Positions 1-13,115 of a stretch of DNA of 64,000 nucleotides are shown piece after piece (the stretch's first letter is position 1; every line of letters begins with the position of its first letter). This DNA is from Balaenoptera acutorostrata. Lineage: Eukaryota > Chordata > Mammalia > Artiodactyla > Balaenopteridae. The notes under the pieces are model-generated. The model saw nothing but the letters and a program-made list of their open reading frames with translations. It was not told where the DNA came from and did not search any database. The position numbers and the translations under genes are program-made. The DNA is taken from positions 69,833,603 to 69,897,602 of the forward strand of contig NC_080081.1 of the NCBI RefSeq assembly GCF_949987535.1, read 5' to 3'.

Positions 1-277
1 TTGAGAATCTGCCTGCCAATGCAGGGGACACGGGTTCGAGCCCTGGTCTGGGAAGATCCCACATACTGCAGAGCAACTGGGCCCGTGAGCCACAATTGCT
101 GAGCCTGCGCATCTGGAGCCTGTGCTCCGCAAAAAGAGAGCCCACGATAATGAGAGGCCTGCGCACCGCGATGAAGAGTGGCCCCCACTAGCCGCAACTA
201 GAGAAAGCCCTCGCACAGAAACGAAGACCAACACAGACATAAATAAATAAATAATAAATAAATTAAAAAAAAAAAAA
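1..277 (+). mobile_element. CHR-type tRNA-derived SINE, 5' end cut by window edge
   Basis: It starts inside the tRNA-like head (TTGAGAATCTGCCTGCC) with the B-box-like GGTTCGAGCCC. The cetacean-type body and an AAATAAATAAATAATAAATAAATT tail with poly-A follow. Confidence 0.93.
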
Positions 278-280
278 GAT

Positions 281-420
281 ATACTCTATATGAGCTGATG
301 GATGTTAGCTGAATCTATTACAATAATCACTTCACAATATATGTAAACCAAATCATCATGCTGTACTCCTTAAACTTATACAGTGACAAAGTCAATTACT
401 TCTCAATAAACCTGGGGAAA
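281..420 (+). mobile_element. L1M 3' end fragment
   Basis: It has the typical old L1 3' UTR pattern: GAGCTGATGGATGTTAGCT, TTTCACAATAT-like and TACTCCTTAAACTTATACA, then CTCAATAAA. Confidence 0.75.
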
Positions 421-489
421 TATTAATTAATAGAATTAGTATTTTTAAATATCAATAAAATTAAAATTTAGTATTATTTTTTAAAAGAG

Positions 490-3400
490 AGAAAGATACT
501 ATAAAAGCAATCCAAATGGAAATTCTGGAGTTGAAAAGTACAATGAATTGAAAAATTCTCTATAGGGTCTCAACAGTATATTTGAACAAGCAGAAGAAAG
601 AATTAGCAAATATAAGATAAACAGATAAAGATTATGCAATCCAAAAACCAGAGAGAAAAGGGAGTGAAGAATGATCAGAGCCTCAGAGAAATGTGGGAAA
701 CAATTAACTGTACTAAGGTATGAAGAATGAGAATACCAAAAGCAGAGAAGAAAGAGAAAAGAAAAGCAAAATATTCAAAAATTTAATGGATGATAAGTTT
801 CCAATTTATTGAAAAGCATTAATTTACCCATTCAGGAAGCCCATGAACTTGAAGAAAGATAAAAGCAAAGAAATCTACAAACAGAAAAGTCATAGTCATG
901 CTGAAAGCCAAAGACAAGGAGAAAATCTTAAAAGCGGCAGAAGAAAAACGACTCTTTACTTAAAAGAGAACAATAAGATCAACAGCAGACTTCTCATCTG
1001 AAAATACGGAGGCCAGAACACAGAGGAATAAAGCATTCAAAGTACTCAAAGAAAAAATTATCAACCAAGAATTTATATCCAGCAAATCTAGCTTTTAAAT
1101 CTAAAAGGAAAATAAGATACATTCCCAAATAAGTAAGAACTAAGATAATTTACTGCTAGCTGACCTACCTCACAAGAAATAACAAAGGGAAGTCCTTCAA
1201 GCTAAAAGTGACAGTGATTTCAATCCACATGAAAAACAAAGAGCACCAGTAGGCATGGGGTTATAAAAGATGGTATAAATGTGTATTTATTCTCCTTTTT
1301 CCCTCTTAACAGATTTCAAAGCAATTTTATAAGATAATGTGTATATAAAGTATGGTTTTGCCTATAACATAAAAATGTAATGTATTTGCTAATAACAACA
1401 CAAAGGAGGTGAGTGGGAAAGCTATATTGAGCTAAGGAAACAAGTCCAGGTGGTAAATGAACAAATGAGGAAATCCATAAATGAAAAATGAGGTTAATAT
1501 AACAAAAGCTATAAACATAGTTGATTTCCTTCTCTCAGCTTCCTTAAAAGACATTCAACTATATAAAGTAATAATTATAATAATGTAATGTTGGGTTTGT
1601 AACCAACATTGTAATGTGTACTACGTAAAACTGTATCACAAAAAAGAAGAAAAACAAAATATATCTATAAGAAGTAACATTTCTATATCTCACTGGAATT
1701 AAGTTAGTATAAATCTGAAGTTGATTCTGATAAGTTAAAATTTAAATGGCAAGTCCTATAGCAACCATTAAGTAAATAAGTAAAAGTAATAGAGTGAAAA
1801 AATTCATTAAAGATACAAAAATGCTACAATAGAAAATATTCATTTAATTCAAAAGAAAGCAGTAAAGAAGGAATAAAGGAATTAAAAAGAACATGAGACA
1901 TAGGTAACAGACAGAACGACAGATGTAAATCCAACTATATCAGTAACATTAAAGGTGAATGGAAAAACAATCTGCTCAAAAGGCAGATGTTATTAGACTG
2001 GATAATAAAACAAGATCTAACAATGTATTGTCTATAGGAGGCATACTCTAGATTCAAAGTCAAAAACAGATTCAAAGTAAAAGGGAAAATTTATCAACCA
2101 TCCACAAGAAAGCTGGAGTTGCTGTACTAAGCGAAAACAGACTTTAAACAAAATATGTTACTAAAGGCAGAGTGACATTTAATAATAATAAAAGAATCAA
2201 TCCACCAAGAAGATAATAACATATGTGCATCTAACAACGAAGCACCAAAATACATGAAGAACTTGACAGAAATGAAGGAAGAAACATTAAGACAAGTTAA
2301 GATTAATAGTTGATGACTTCAATTCCCAGGTCGAATAGTGGATAGAACAACTAGGCAGAAGTCAACAAAGAAACATAAAACTTGAACAACACTATAAAGT
2401 GATCAGACCTAAAAGACATCTCTATAACACTACACCCCACAACAGCAAAATATACATAACTCTTAAGTGTACATCAAACATTGGATAGAGCAATGTTAAG
2501 CCATAAATCAAACCTGATTACATTTACAAGGGTAAATATAATACAAAGTACCTTCTCTGACCAAAATGGAATCAAATTAGAAATCAATAATAGAAAGAAA
2601 TTTCATAAATTCAAAAATATTGTGGAAATAAACAACAAATTGCTAAATAAAAATGTGTCAAAAAGAAGTCAAAAGGGAAATTATAAAATGTTTTGAGATG
2701 AATGAAAATAAAGGCACAAATGCCAAAACGTAAGCAGGTAAAGCAGTACTTAGAGGCAACACTGTAAGTGTTTATATTAAAAAAGACATCAAATCAACAA
2801 CCAAGTCTTCCACCTTATGACATTGGATAACAAAAGAACAAACTAAACCTAAAACAAGCAGAAGGAAGAAAACACTAAGAATTACAGGAAAAATTATTGA
2901 AATAAATAAGAAAAACAATAGAGAAAACACAACAAAAACAAAAGCTGATTCTTTGTAAAGATCAAAATCGACAAACCTATACCTAGACTAATTAACATGT
3001 TAATATTATTATCTCAATAAATGATCACCTTAATAAACATGGAAAAGGCATTTGACAAAATCCAACACCCCTTTATTTTAAAAAGTGTTCAGCAAAGTAG
3101 GGATAAAATGGAGTTTCCCCAATCTGATTAAAAGCATCAATGAAAAACTCACAGATAACAACACATTTAATGCTAAAAGACTGAAAGCGTTCCCCCTAAG
3201 ATCAGTAACAAGACAAGGATACCTGTGCTAATGTTCTGTTCAACATTATACTAGAGATTCTAGATAAAACTATTAGTGCTAATATTTTCAGCAAGACCGC
3301 AGGATACAGAATCATAACATAAAAATCCATTGTATACACTAGCAAAGAAAATCCGAACATAACATTTATAAACAACTCTATTTATGAAAGCATCAAAAAT

Positions 3401-4020
3401 AATAAAATACTAGAGAATAAATTTAACAAAAGAAGTCCAAGATTTCTGGCATATGACTTATGGCAAAAAGTACAAAACCTCTCTGAAAGAAATTAAGAAG
3501 ACACGAATAAATGTAAAGACATCCCATGTTCATGGATTGGAGGACTTAATATTGTGTAGTTGGTAAGATTCCCCAAATAAAAGATTCAACACAATCTCTA
3601 TCAAAATCACAGTTGGGTTTTGTTGTTACTGTTGTTGTTTTGTGTGGGTGCTTTTTTTTTTTCAGAAACTGACAAGTTGATCCTAAAATTTATGCGGAAA
3701 TTAAAGGGACCCATCACTTCCCAATTTCAAAATGTGTATGAAATGTCCAGAATAGGCAAATCTATAGAAACAGAAAGGTTAGTGATTGCTTAGAAATGGG
3801 GTAAGGAGTGAGAGAATAAAAAGTTGAGAGCTAAAGGGTACAAGGTTTCTTTTCCGAGATGGTAAAAATGTTCTAAAATTCACTTTGTTGATAGTTGCAT
3901 ATATCTGTGAATATACTAAAACCATTGGATGATACATTTTAAATGGGTGAATTGAATATATGTGAATTATATCTCAATAAAGCTGGCATTAAACAAAAAA
4001 ATAAAACAAAAAAATAATAT
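490..4020 (+). mobile_element. Old, mostly complete L1 (L1M-type) remnant
   Basis: An AT-rich sequence in L1 order. ORF2-type reverse transcriptase remnants lie around 2481-3480, for example ATGGAAAAGGCATTTGACAA near 3039. The 3' UTR follows with TATCTCAATAAAGCTGGCA and a poly-A tract near 3990. Open frames are short and broken throughout. It may be a composite of more than one insertion. Confidence 0.8.
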
Positions 4021-4319
4021 CAAAAAAATTAAAAACAAAGAAATGAAGCTCTTTTCCTCTTACTATTCCTCCTGCCTTCCTGAAAATTCATAAAGCTAAC
4101 AGGTAGGGCTAAACAAGGCAGGGGTTTGCACTAGGGGTAGAGGTGAGGAGCTCACCTGGCAGTGGCCAGCAGGGTGGCAGAGCCCTGAGCTGAGTCAGGA
4201 GCATAACCAGGCAACATGGTGTCAAAGTCCTAGAGAGGTGACGAGGGTGTCCACCCAACAGGGTTATTAGCCAGGCATGGGAGACAGAGAATGAACAAAG
4301 ACTGAACAAAGAATGAACA

Positions 4320-5250
4320 AAAACTGTTCTGTTGAGCAGACTAAAGATACATTATAATGTAAATGTTGTGAACTACATCATTTTCCTAAAAAGGACATTA
4401 TGGGACAATTAGCAAAATTTTGATGGAGTCTGAGAATTAAATGGTAGTAACACATTGATGTTAATAATTATTATATAAAGGAATACAAACACAATATTCA
4501 GGGATGATGGGACATTATGTCAGCAATACTCTCAAATGGCTCAGGGAAAAAACTGCTTACTACTGTGCTTGTAACTTTTCTGTAAGTTTCACTTTATTTT
4601 TAAATTTAAAACTGAGAAAGAAAAAAAAAGATGAAGATTCAAGAGAAAGTGACAAATATTAAAGATAAGCAAAGTAAATCAAACATGTATAGTCAAGTCT
4701 CTGAAGAAAACCAAAGCAAGGAAATAGAACAAACAGTGAACAGTATAAAAAATTCTTTGAAATATAAAAAGATACAAAACTGCATACTGAAAGTGCATAC
4801 CACTTAAATGAGAAATCAACTCAGACTATTTAAGACATATCTAGCAAAATTGCTGAATTTAAACAAAATCCTTTGAACACGTGGGCAAAAAGAGCAAGTG
4901 ACTTACAATAGAAAGGATATTAAACTGTCATCAGACTTTCAACAAAAATACTTTAAGCCAGAAGAAAATTAGTAACATATTTGAGATGTACAAAGAAAGG
5001 TTAGTCAAGGATTTTATAGCCAAGCAAATGGCTGTCAAACATAATGGTCCCTGATAAACTAATACTGAAATGCAGTTCTCAAAAAACATTCTTCCCATGA
5101 GTCCTTCCTGAGGAATAAACTATAGAATAAGCTTTAGATAGGCAAAACACACCAATGTAAGGAATGTGATGAACCTTAAATATATAAGTACTTTAAAACT
5201 ATGACTAAGAGTTAAAATGAGAGAGAATAATATGTAATAACTATGTGCAT
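4320..5250 (+). mobile_element. L1 3' end followed by further L1-like sequence
   Basis: 4320-4640 resembles an L1M 3' UTR (TTCTGTAAGTTTCACTTTAT then A-rich). 4640-5250 is A-rich on the plus strand and resembles decayed L1 coding sequence. The boundaries are uncertain. Confidence 0.5.
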
Positions 5251-5270
5251 TCACAATGTAGTTAATCCCT

Positions 5271-5646
5271 TGTATTAGTTTGCTAGGACTGCCATAACAA
5301 AGTACCAGAGTCCAAGTAGCTTAAACAACAGAAATTTATTTTCTCACAATTCTGGAGGCTAGAAATCCAAGATCAAACTGTCAGCAGGGTTGGACTCTGA
5401 AGCCTCTCTCCTGGGCTTGTAAATGACCCACTTCTCCTCCCTGTATCTTCATGTGTGTCTTCTGTGTGTGTCTGTGTTCTAATTTCCTCTCCTTATAACA
5501 TTTATATTGTATTAGGACCCACCCTAATGACTTCACTTAACTTTACCTCCTTAAAGACCCTATCTCCAAATAGAGCCACACTGTGAGTTATTGTGAGTTG
5601 GAACTTCAACATATGAATTTTGGGGGAACACAATTCAGCCCATAAT
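5271..5646 (+). mobile_element. MLT1-type (ERVL-MaLR) solo LTR
   Basis: It begins TGTATTAGTTTGCTAGGACT and ends CACAATTCAGCCCATAATA. Inside are AACAACAGAAATTTATTTTC and GACCCTATCTCCAAATA, the standard order for an MLT1/MaLR LTR. No internal retroviral sequence is attached. Confidence 0.85.
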
Positions 5647-6651
5647 ATTTATACTTCAGAAATTAAAAATGGCAAGGAGAACAGAGAGACCATATGAAAA
5701 ACTAACTGTTTTCAGTAATTATGTCTGTAGGGTAGTATTGGTAGTGTAGTTCTTAGACTGTTATATGTGTAATTATAGGCTTTTCTAATTCTAACATCCT
5801 CCGTGTACTTGCCAACAAGAAGTCTCAATGTGGAAGAAAGGAGATACAGATTTAACTAAGAGGAGGTCGAGATAAAACACAGCAAGTCCTAAATTTCCTA
5901 TTAATAGAAACTAAGGATTCTTGGAGTACCAGCTGATTCCAGGACTGAAACAACAAAATGTTCAGGATGAACCAGAAACATCGTCATAGGGAATAGCAAG
6001 GAAGCTATCAAAGACTACAGGGTCATGTCAAATGGACTAAGAGACCAACTAGAAGAGATACCCAGAGTTGGAGCAATTTGAACTTTTAAAAGAAAAACAC
6101 AGTAACTGCTATAGATTGAAACACCTCAAATACATTTAAATCTAAAAGTTTATAATGACACTTTAAAAACTGGAGATCTTTGAATAATGAGAAAGTGGCA
6201 TTAGATTATATTATTTCCCCTCAGTGGTCATTAGGTACATTATTAGTCAGAGCTGCTAGAGGAGAAAGTTGTTAGTATATAGAAAATGTATATTAACTGG
6301 ATAAACCCAGTAGGAATTACCCATTTTAAGACCAATGGGTAAAAATTATTTGAATATGGGTAATAAAATAAGGCTCTGCTGAAGGCACTGCATTGGGGGA
6401 ATAAAACTAGAACTTTGGAAAAACAGAACACTTTTCTTTCCATTCACTGAAATTCTAGCATTCTAAATATAGTATAGCTATAAAGTAATATGCTTGATAT
6501 TTTAAAGCAAATATACGTAAACAAGTATGATCAAATGAGTGGTGTATTTTGCAAAAGAATCCCCTTAGAACTACTCACATACATTCTCACTCAAAATATT
6601 CCTTATATCGAGGATTTTTTTTAAAAAAAACTATTTTCAGAATCTACAGGG

Positions 6652-8040
6652 TTTTTTAAAGAACTTTATTAACAGGTGCTTGAAGTTTACTGACTTTTTT
6701 GAAAAAAAAATCATGTTGTGAACTTTTATTATATTACAAATTAAAAATAAGGTTCTTAAAATCTCAACTTGAACAAATATGAAACAATTTAAAAACCTTT
6801 TAAGTTGTATTGAGAAAAACCAGCCTTAAAAAAAAAAATGTTTGTCATCATCAAAGAGACTTTAAGTAAAGGTAGTAGAAACTCCAGCCTGCATAGGTAC
6901 TGCAGGTAATACTTCTAGCTATCTGGTCAAGGGGCAAAGAGCAAGCACTTGAGGTCTTCAGCTCCACTCTCCTTCATTTCTTATTGCTGAAACTTTACAT
7001 TCATTTCTTCTTGTTGGATAGCCAAATCAGATGAGGGTAGAGATGGGAAAAGTGCATTTACTCGGCCTCCGGCAAGACTAATTCTCAGCTGGTGGATCTA
7101 GTGCTTTTCTCTTTGCCATCTTGTACGTTAGGGTTTTCTGGGGGTCTGTACTGGTAATTGAAGCTACGTCCTTAACAACGCTGAGGTGGCTGCTGACCTT
7201 AGTCTCATCTCCTTGGTTTTCCCTAGCTCCTTCACTGTGGTCCTCTCTAGGCTGTCTTGGGTGAAGTAAGCCCTTGTGGAATGGTGGTCTATAAACCACG
7301 TTACATACTCTGTCTCACTGGTCTACCTTGCTCTCTTGCACCCTGGCTGTCAGCACCTTCCATCACTTCTCCCTGCACAGGACGGTTGTCATACTGTGGT
7401 CGACACCCGTAGGGTCTCCATGTAGTAAGATGGGCACAGTGGCCTGCTGTAGAGACTGGCCTTTGGGACCACTCTCCGATCCCTCATTCTTTCTTCATTC
7501 TCATTATTCTGGTCATTCTGCTGTTAATTGTGTAGAGCACCCCTATAATGTGGACGGTATCTATCATGGTTACATCTGCTGCATATTTACTGCCTGGCAC
7601 TAGAACTCCACCAGGGCCTGGAACATTCGCTGCTTCCGCACCCTTTTCTCCTTTCAGCAACATCAAACTCCAAGTTTCTCCATCTCTTACACGGCAAAGG
7701 TGCTTCCTGGAGTTATTCTTCTTTAGGGCAGACTGGTATACAAATACATCTTCTTTGGTGTTATTCCTATTGATAAAATCACATCCGTTTCTTACACTGA
7801 ACCATTTTACTGTTCCCAAAACCTTCACTGTGATGGGTTTCTTGTCCCTGAAGGCAGGCGCTGCAGATGTGAAGCCACCGGGGCCACTGCTCCCCATGGT
7901 GTCGCCGGGCTGGGCCTCAGCCTGGATGCTCACGCTTGTAGTCATGGCGACTGGGGCCAGCTGCGGCAGCTGTGGCTCCTTGGGGAGATGGGGGTGCTAC
8001 TCAGGGCTGCCTGGGGTCAGCTCTCCATTCCCACTACCAG
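6652..8040 (-). pseudogene. YBX1P: YBX1 (Y-box binding protein 1) processed pseudogene
   Basis: An intronless retrocopy of the mRNA for YBX1, a cold-shock-domain RNA-binding protein. An open stretch on 7945-7484 gives [12 protein letters not shown] then [28 protein letters not shown] and GSKYAAD, in YBX1 order. A second piece on 7299-7078 gives RQPRED, ENQGDET and DPPAEN from the C-terminus. The 3' untranslated region follows, including CAACAAGAAGAAAT and a terminal AATAAA near 6667. The RNP1 motif GYGFI is changed to GCDFI, the frame is lost after about 130 codons and the arginine-rich middle is scrambled, so no functional protein is expected. The 5' limit is uncertain, as the Ala/Pro-rich start has diverged. 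No clear target duplication was found. Confidence 0.9.
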
Positions 8041-8643
8041 CTGAACTCTACAGCATTTTAAATTATATTTTTGAAGGAGAACTGTCATCCCCAAGGGATT
8101 GATTTAATTTTGGAAAAAGAAAAAAGATTTGAAGCCATCCTTGCTGAATTAATAGGTGTCATAAAACCATCTTTCATCAAAAATACAGTTTAGCTCTAAA
8201 GTAATGAGAACTGTTTCCTTGTGTCACTTAAAAACTGACCATGCAGGCAATTCCAAAAATGAAATGCAATTAACTTGAAAAATGGTAGCATATTTTGAAT
8301 ACGTATATATCTTCCAAAAGAAACTGGCTAAAAGGGAAAATCATTTAAAATATTATAGTTTAAAAATAAAGCTTCCCTATTTTACAGAGCAAGTTGTTTA
8401 TATAACCATATTTCAAAGGCACATTAAGTACATATTACTCAGATCCTTTTATTTCTATAAAATTTTTATTTACAAATGTACTAGACATAAAAATACGTGT
8501 GACACAGTAAAAGGAAATAATCAGGAGACCAGAAGAAACCAACTACATATAAACAGTTCCTCAAAAAGAAAAAAAATGATGGAAATGGAGCGGAGGAATA
8601 TCACAAAAGAAGAGATAACGTCTTGGTATGAAATGTACTAGAG

Positions 8644-11331
8644 CAGCGGTCCACAACCTTTTTGGCACCAGGGACTGGTTTCGTGGAAGACAATTTTTCC
8701 ACAGACCGGCGGGAGGGAGGTTTCTGGATGATTCAAGAGCATTACATTTATTGTGCACTTCATTTCTGTTATTATAACATTGTAATATATAATGAAATAA
8801 TTATACAACTCACCATAATGCAGAAATCAGTGGGAGCTTGTTTTCTTGCAACTAGATGGTCCCATCTGGGGGTGATGGGAGACAGTGACACCTGAGGTGT
8901 GTTACTTAGGTCCAGTCTACTCCGTGATCTCATTCTGGTTGCTGTCACTGCAGAAAACCCTGCTTCACAAAGATAGGATGTTGGAAATGCAAGCAGGCTT
9001 TTCAGTGCTTTTGTGGCAATCTCAGGATATTCTGCCCGACTTTAATCCAGACGTATGGAGATCTGAAGTTGTCTCCAACATACTTTTAAGGCCACTGTCA
9101 TTTGCCATCTCAGGCAGTTGATCCTCTTCTAGCATGGACAAAATCGATTCACCTGGCTTATTCACGAATAAGTGAATCTACTCCTTCCCAGTTCGGGGGT
9201 CTTTTGTGGTTGGGAAGTAATGCTCAAACTCCTCTGAAAGCTGAGATAGGTGATCATGCACCAGCTGGGAGCAAGAAGGCCCTGGCTCAGTCTATTTCAA
9301 AATCTCTGCTAATGTTTGAAACATGTCAAAAATCCCAGTGTTCACTCGTTGCCCCCATAATTCCAGTTTGGCTTAGAATACAGCCACTTTATCTGCCGAT
9401 TTGAACACAGTTGCCGTTCTCCCCTGAAGTCACAGACTGAGTTCGTTGAGCAGGTTGAATACGTCACACAAGTAAGCAAGTTTTGCGACCTATTCTGTGT
9501 CACTGAAATGTGCTGCCAGTGGTGACTGTTTTTCTAAAACAAATCTCTGGAGCAGCTTTCGGAACTCAAAAACTCTGGCCAGTGATCTACCTTTAGAAAG
9601 CCATCTCACTTCTGTGTATAAGAGAAGACGTGTGTGCTCTGCATCCATCTCCTCACAGAGCTGCACGAACAGACGTGAGTTAAGGGCATGTGCTTTAATG
9701 TGGTTGATAATTTTAATCACATCCTGCAAAACGCTGTTAAGTTCAGTCGACATTTTTCGTCTAGCCAGCACTTCTCTATGGATGACACAGGGCATAGACA
9801 TACATTCAGAAGCGACCTCTTCGACCCGATTAGTGAAACCAGAAAGCCGTCCAGTCACGGCAGCCACTCTGTCTGTGCATATACGGACACAAAATGACCA
9901 ATTCAGTTTTCCTGATATGTAATCATTCAAAGACTTGAATAGTTCTGCAGCTGTGGTGTTGGTTGGCAACAAAAGTGCACATAACATATCCTCAAGCACA
10001 TCCTCCTGAAAAATATATCGCACAAAAACAAGCATTGTTGCCTTGTTGTCAACATCGCTAGACTCGTCAACCTGGATTGCGTACCACGGTGACTCATTAA
10101 TCCTCTCTAACAATTGTGCCTCAATATCCTCTGCTATTTCATCAATTCATATAGTTATGGTGCTAGCCGAAAGAGGAACACGTGCCACCTTTTGAACTGC
10201 AGCCTCTCCTGAAAGTTCACGACAAATGTCCTTAGCAGCAGGCAGGATCAACTCTTCACCAACAGTAAAGGGCTTCTTAGCTTTAGAAATGTGCTTAGAC
10301 ACTAAGAATGATGCTCTCAGTGCAGACACATTTGATGAAGTGGTGGCCTTCATTAATTGCTTCTGTTCTTCATGTTCACGTTTTTTTCTTTTGAAAAACT
10401 CCAAAGTCTTGTCTTTTAATGCAGGGTGCTTGGTCTCCATGTGGTGAAGCAGTTTTGAAGGTTTCGTGGCTTCGTTGGATAGCCAGTCACCACGTATTAT
10501 ACAAAGCAGGCTTGGAGAACGTGAATCACCTGTTGCAATGAACCCATAATTTAAGTAGGACTCTTGGTTTTTTCTTTTAAATGTAGCTTTCTTTTTGTTG
10601 GCAGTCTTAGAGTCTTCTGCTGTCTCATCATTGGGTCTTTCCCCCTTTTCATATAAGCTCTCCAGCGACGTTTGATTTTTACTCATTTTGGCTAGGGTTA
10701 GCTTGTGGGCTTACCAAAACTGTGACTGAGACAAGTGTGCAGGGCAGGAAAGAGGCGCGTACAGAAGTGGTAAATAAAATAATGGGCGGGCCACGCGTGG
10801 ACTAAATTAAGTGTCGGATTCTGACTTAAAGCCCACCACCAGATGCAGCTGTATAATTGAAGTACATCGACTCACTTGCCACTATAAAGCCTGCCACCAG
10901 ATGCAGCTTAATTGTCACTTGCCACTCACCAATAGGGTTTTGATATGAGTCTGCAAGCAATTGATTTATGATGGTCTCTGTGCAGTCAAACCTCTCTACT
11001 AATGATCATCTGTATTAGCAGCCACTCCCCAGCAGTAGCATCACTGCCTCAGCTCCACCTCAGATCATCAGGCATTAGAGTCTCATAAGGAGCACGAAAC
11101 TAGATCCCTCGCATGCACAGTTCACAGTAGTTCGTGCTCCTATGAGAATCTAATGCCACCACTGATCTGACAGGAGACTGAGCTCAGGCAGTAATGCAAG
11201 CAATGGGGAGCGGCTGTAAATACAGACAAAGCTCTGCTCGCTCACCCACCACTCACCTCCTGCTGTGTGGCCTGGTTCCTAACAGGCCACAGACCGCTTC
11301 CAGTCCGTGGCACAGCGGTTGGGGACCCCTG
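8644..11331 (-). mobile_element. Charlie3/MER1-like hAT DNA transposon, nearly full length
   Basis: The 2688-bp element begins CAGCGGTCCACAACC and ends GGTTGGGGACCCCTG, imperfect inverted repeats of the type seen in MER1/Charlie3. It is flanked by an 8-bp target duplication, TACTAGAG (8636-8643) and TACTATAG (11332-11339), differing at one base; 8 bp is the hAT rule. Internal inverted segments near 11073-11098 and 11128-11154 can form a hairpin, as in MER1 copies. The transposase relic lies on the minus strand (separate entry). The element's antiquity and the damaged frame make it inactive. Confidence 0.9.
8830..10686 (-). pseudogene. hAT (Charlie-type) transposase relic
   Basis: Transposase of the hAT superfamily, related to the domesticated mammalian genes ZBED5, FAM200 and SCAND3. 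The frame starts MSKNQTSLESLYEKGERP at 10686. A degenerate BED-type zinc finger follows near residues 55-95: a Cys and the HHMETKH histidines remain, but a Cys expected three residues before that Cys is Ser. A TGA at 10147-10149 is the first stop; the same frame then stays open to a TAG at 9490, through the catalytic-region motif VDESSDVDNKATMLVFVRY. Further stops and a frame change follow. The dimerisation domain is recognisable at about 9050-8840 by FPTSYLCEAGFSA. The first stop fits CpG decay of an Arg codon. Not functional. Confidence 0.88.
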
Positions 11332-11499
11332 TACTATAGAATGAAACAAGCAAAACTAAACTATACGCTCAATTATAAAACATTTAATGCTTCTCTTTGA
11401 ATTCTGAAAGGACACTACTGTCTTCATTAAAGTTTTTTTCCTCCCACTTCAACTAATTGCCTAAGGTGTGATAATCAAGATTACCCATGACCTCCATGC

Positions 11500-13115
11500 T
11501 GCTAAATTCAGTAGCCATTTTTCAGTCCTCAATTTACTCAACCTGTCAGCAGCATTTGAAAATTAATCATTTCCTCTTCCTTTAAACACTTCCAGGACAC
11601 CATACTATCCTGCTTTTTCCCTTACTCCCTTGCTCTCCTAATTTTCCTTTGATGGGTCCTCCTCATCTCTGCAACCTCCGAACACTGGCTTTCCCAAGGA
11701 CTCATTACTCAGTCATCTTTTGTCTCTCAACTCACTTCATTGGTACCTAAATCCAGTCTTGGGGCTTTAAATCCTGTCTATATTCTGTCAACTTTAAACT
11801 TCTATCTCCAAACTACACTTCTCCCCTAAGCTCCAGACTTATCTCATTTCTCCATTTAGATGTCTAATAGGCATTTCAAATTTAACATGTCAAAAGCCAA
11901 ACTCTTGATCTTCCTCCCCAAAACTTAGTCCTTCCAAGTCTTTCCCATCTCAGTAAATAACAAATCCATCAATTCAGTTATTCAAGCACTGGGTCACCTT
12001 TGAATCCTCTCTTGCTCCTTTACCCCATATTTATAGTGACAGAATATCCTACTCACTTTACTTCCAAAATACATCCAAAAGCTGTCCTCTTAGAGTTTTA
12101 GTTTAGGTATGCTTTATCAAAATCCAGTCAAGTCCCATTACTTCCCGCTGCTATCAGCCTTGTCTAAACTACCATCATCTTTCACCTAAATATTTGCAAT
12201 AGCCTTCTAACTAGTCTCCCTATTGCCACTGATGCTTTTAATATTGATATCAGATCAATCCACTCAAGACTTTCCAAAGGCTTTCCGTCTCACTCAAGAG
12301 TAAATAGTAAAGTCAGAACAATCATCTGCAAGTCTTTAATTGATACCTGAATTTATCTCATACTACTCTCCCTCTGCCTCTCTCTATCCTAGTCAAAAGG
12401 AAACACAGTCACAGTGTTTTTTAATGTACCAAGTCAGATCCTACTAATGCCCTTAAGACTTGCCCTCCCATTTGCCCTGAAAGCTCTTCCCCAGATGCAC
12501 GTGGCTGGTATCAACTTCATCTCCTTGAGGTCTTTAGTAAAACCTCTTCTAATCACTCTATTTTAAACTGCAGTCTACCACTTTCCCTGTTTTTTATCTG
12601 CTTTATTTTTCACATTGTACTTATCACCATCTAGCACATTATATATTTTTCTTTTTTATTTTGTTGTCTGTCTCCTCCCATGATAATGTACATCCTCCTT
12701 CCCCCCAATAAAGGCAGGAATTTTTTTTATTGAAGTACAGTTGACTTATATTAGTTTCAGATGTACAACACAGTCACTGCTTCAATAGTTTTATAGATTA
12801 CACACTATACAAAGTTATTATAATATTATTTATAATATTCCTTGGGCTGTACATTACATCTATGTGACTTGTTTTATAACTGGTAGTGTGTACCTCTTAA
12901 TCCCCTTGATCTATTTCACCCATCCTCCCTCCAGCAATCACTAGTTTGTTCTCTGTATCTGTGAATATGTTTCTATTTTGGTATATTTGTTGATTTGTTT
13001 TGTTTTTTAGATTCCACATATTAAGTAAAAAAATACAGTATTTGTCTTTCTCTGTCAAAGCAGGAATTCTTGTCTGTTTTATTCACTATCATATCCCTAG
13101 CCCCTGAACCCTAGG
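11500..13115 (+). mobile_element. L2 (LINE2) 3' region, split by a later L1 fragment
   Basis: The long 3' part of an ancient L2 includes ACCATCATCTTTCACC, CTAACTAGTCTCCCT and TTGAGGTCTTTAGTAAAACC. The terminal part continues after the insertion with GTCTGTTTTATTCACTATC. It is interrupted at 12723-13056 by an L1 piece. Confidence 0.75.
12723..13056 (-). mobile_element. 5'-truncated L1 3' end inserted in L2
   Basis: On the plus strand it starts with poly-T, then ATTGAAGTACAGTTGACTTA, and later TTCTCTGTATCTGTGAATAT and ATTCCACATATTAAGT, i.e. an antisense L1 3' UTR of artiodactyl type. The repeated AAAGGCAGGAATT / AAAGCAGGAATT on its two sides is the target duplication (one base missing). Confidence 0.8.

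Noticed and set aside
4109..4309. 66-codon open frame in a locally GC-rich stretch
   Set aside because: No homology, start context or conservation can be shown from the sequence; it is flanked by L1 remnants.
7548..8102. 184-codon open frame on the plus strand
   Set aside because: It is the antisense shadow of the YBX1 pseudogene.
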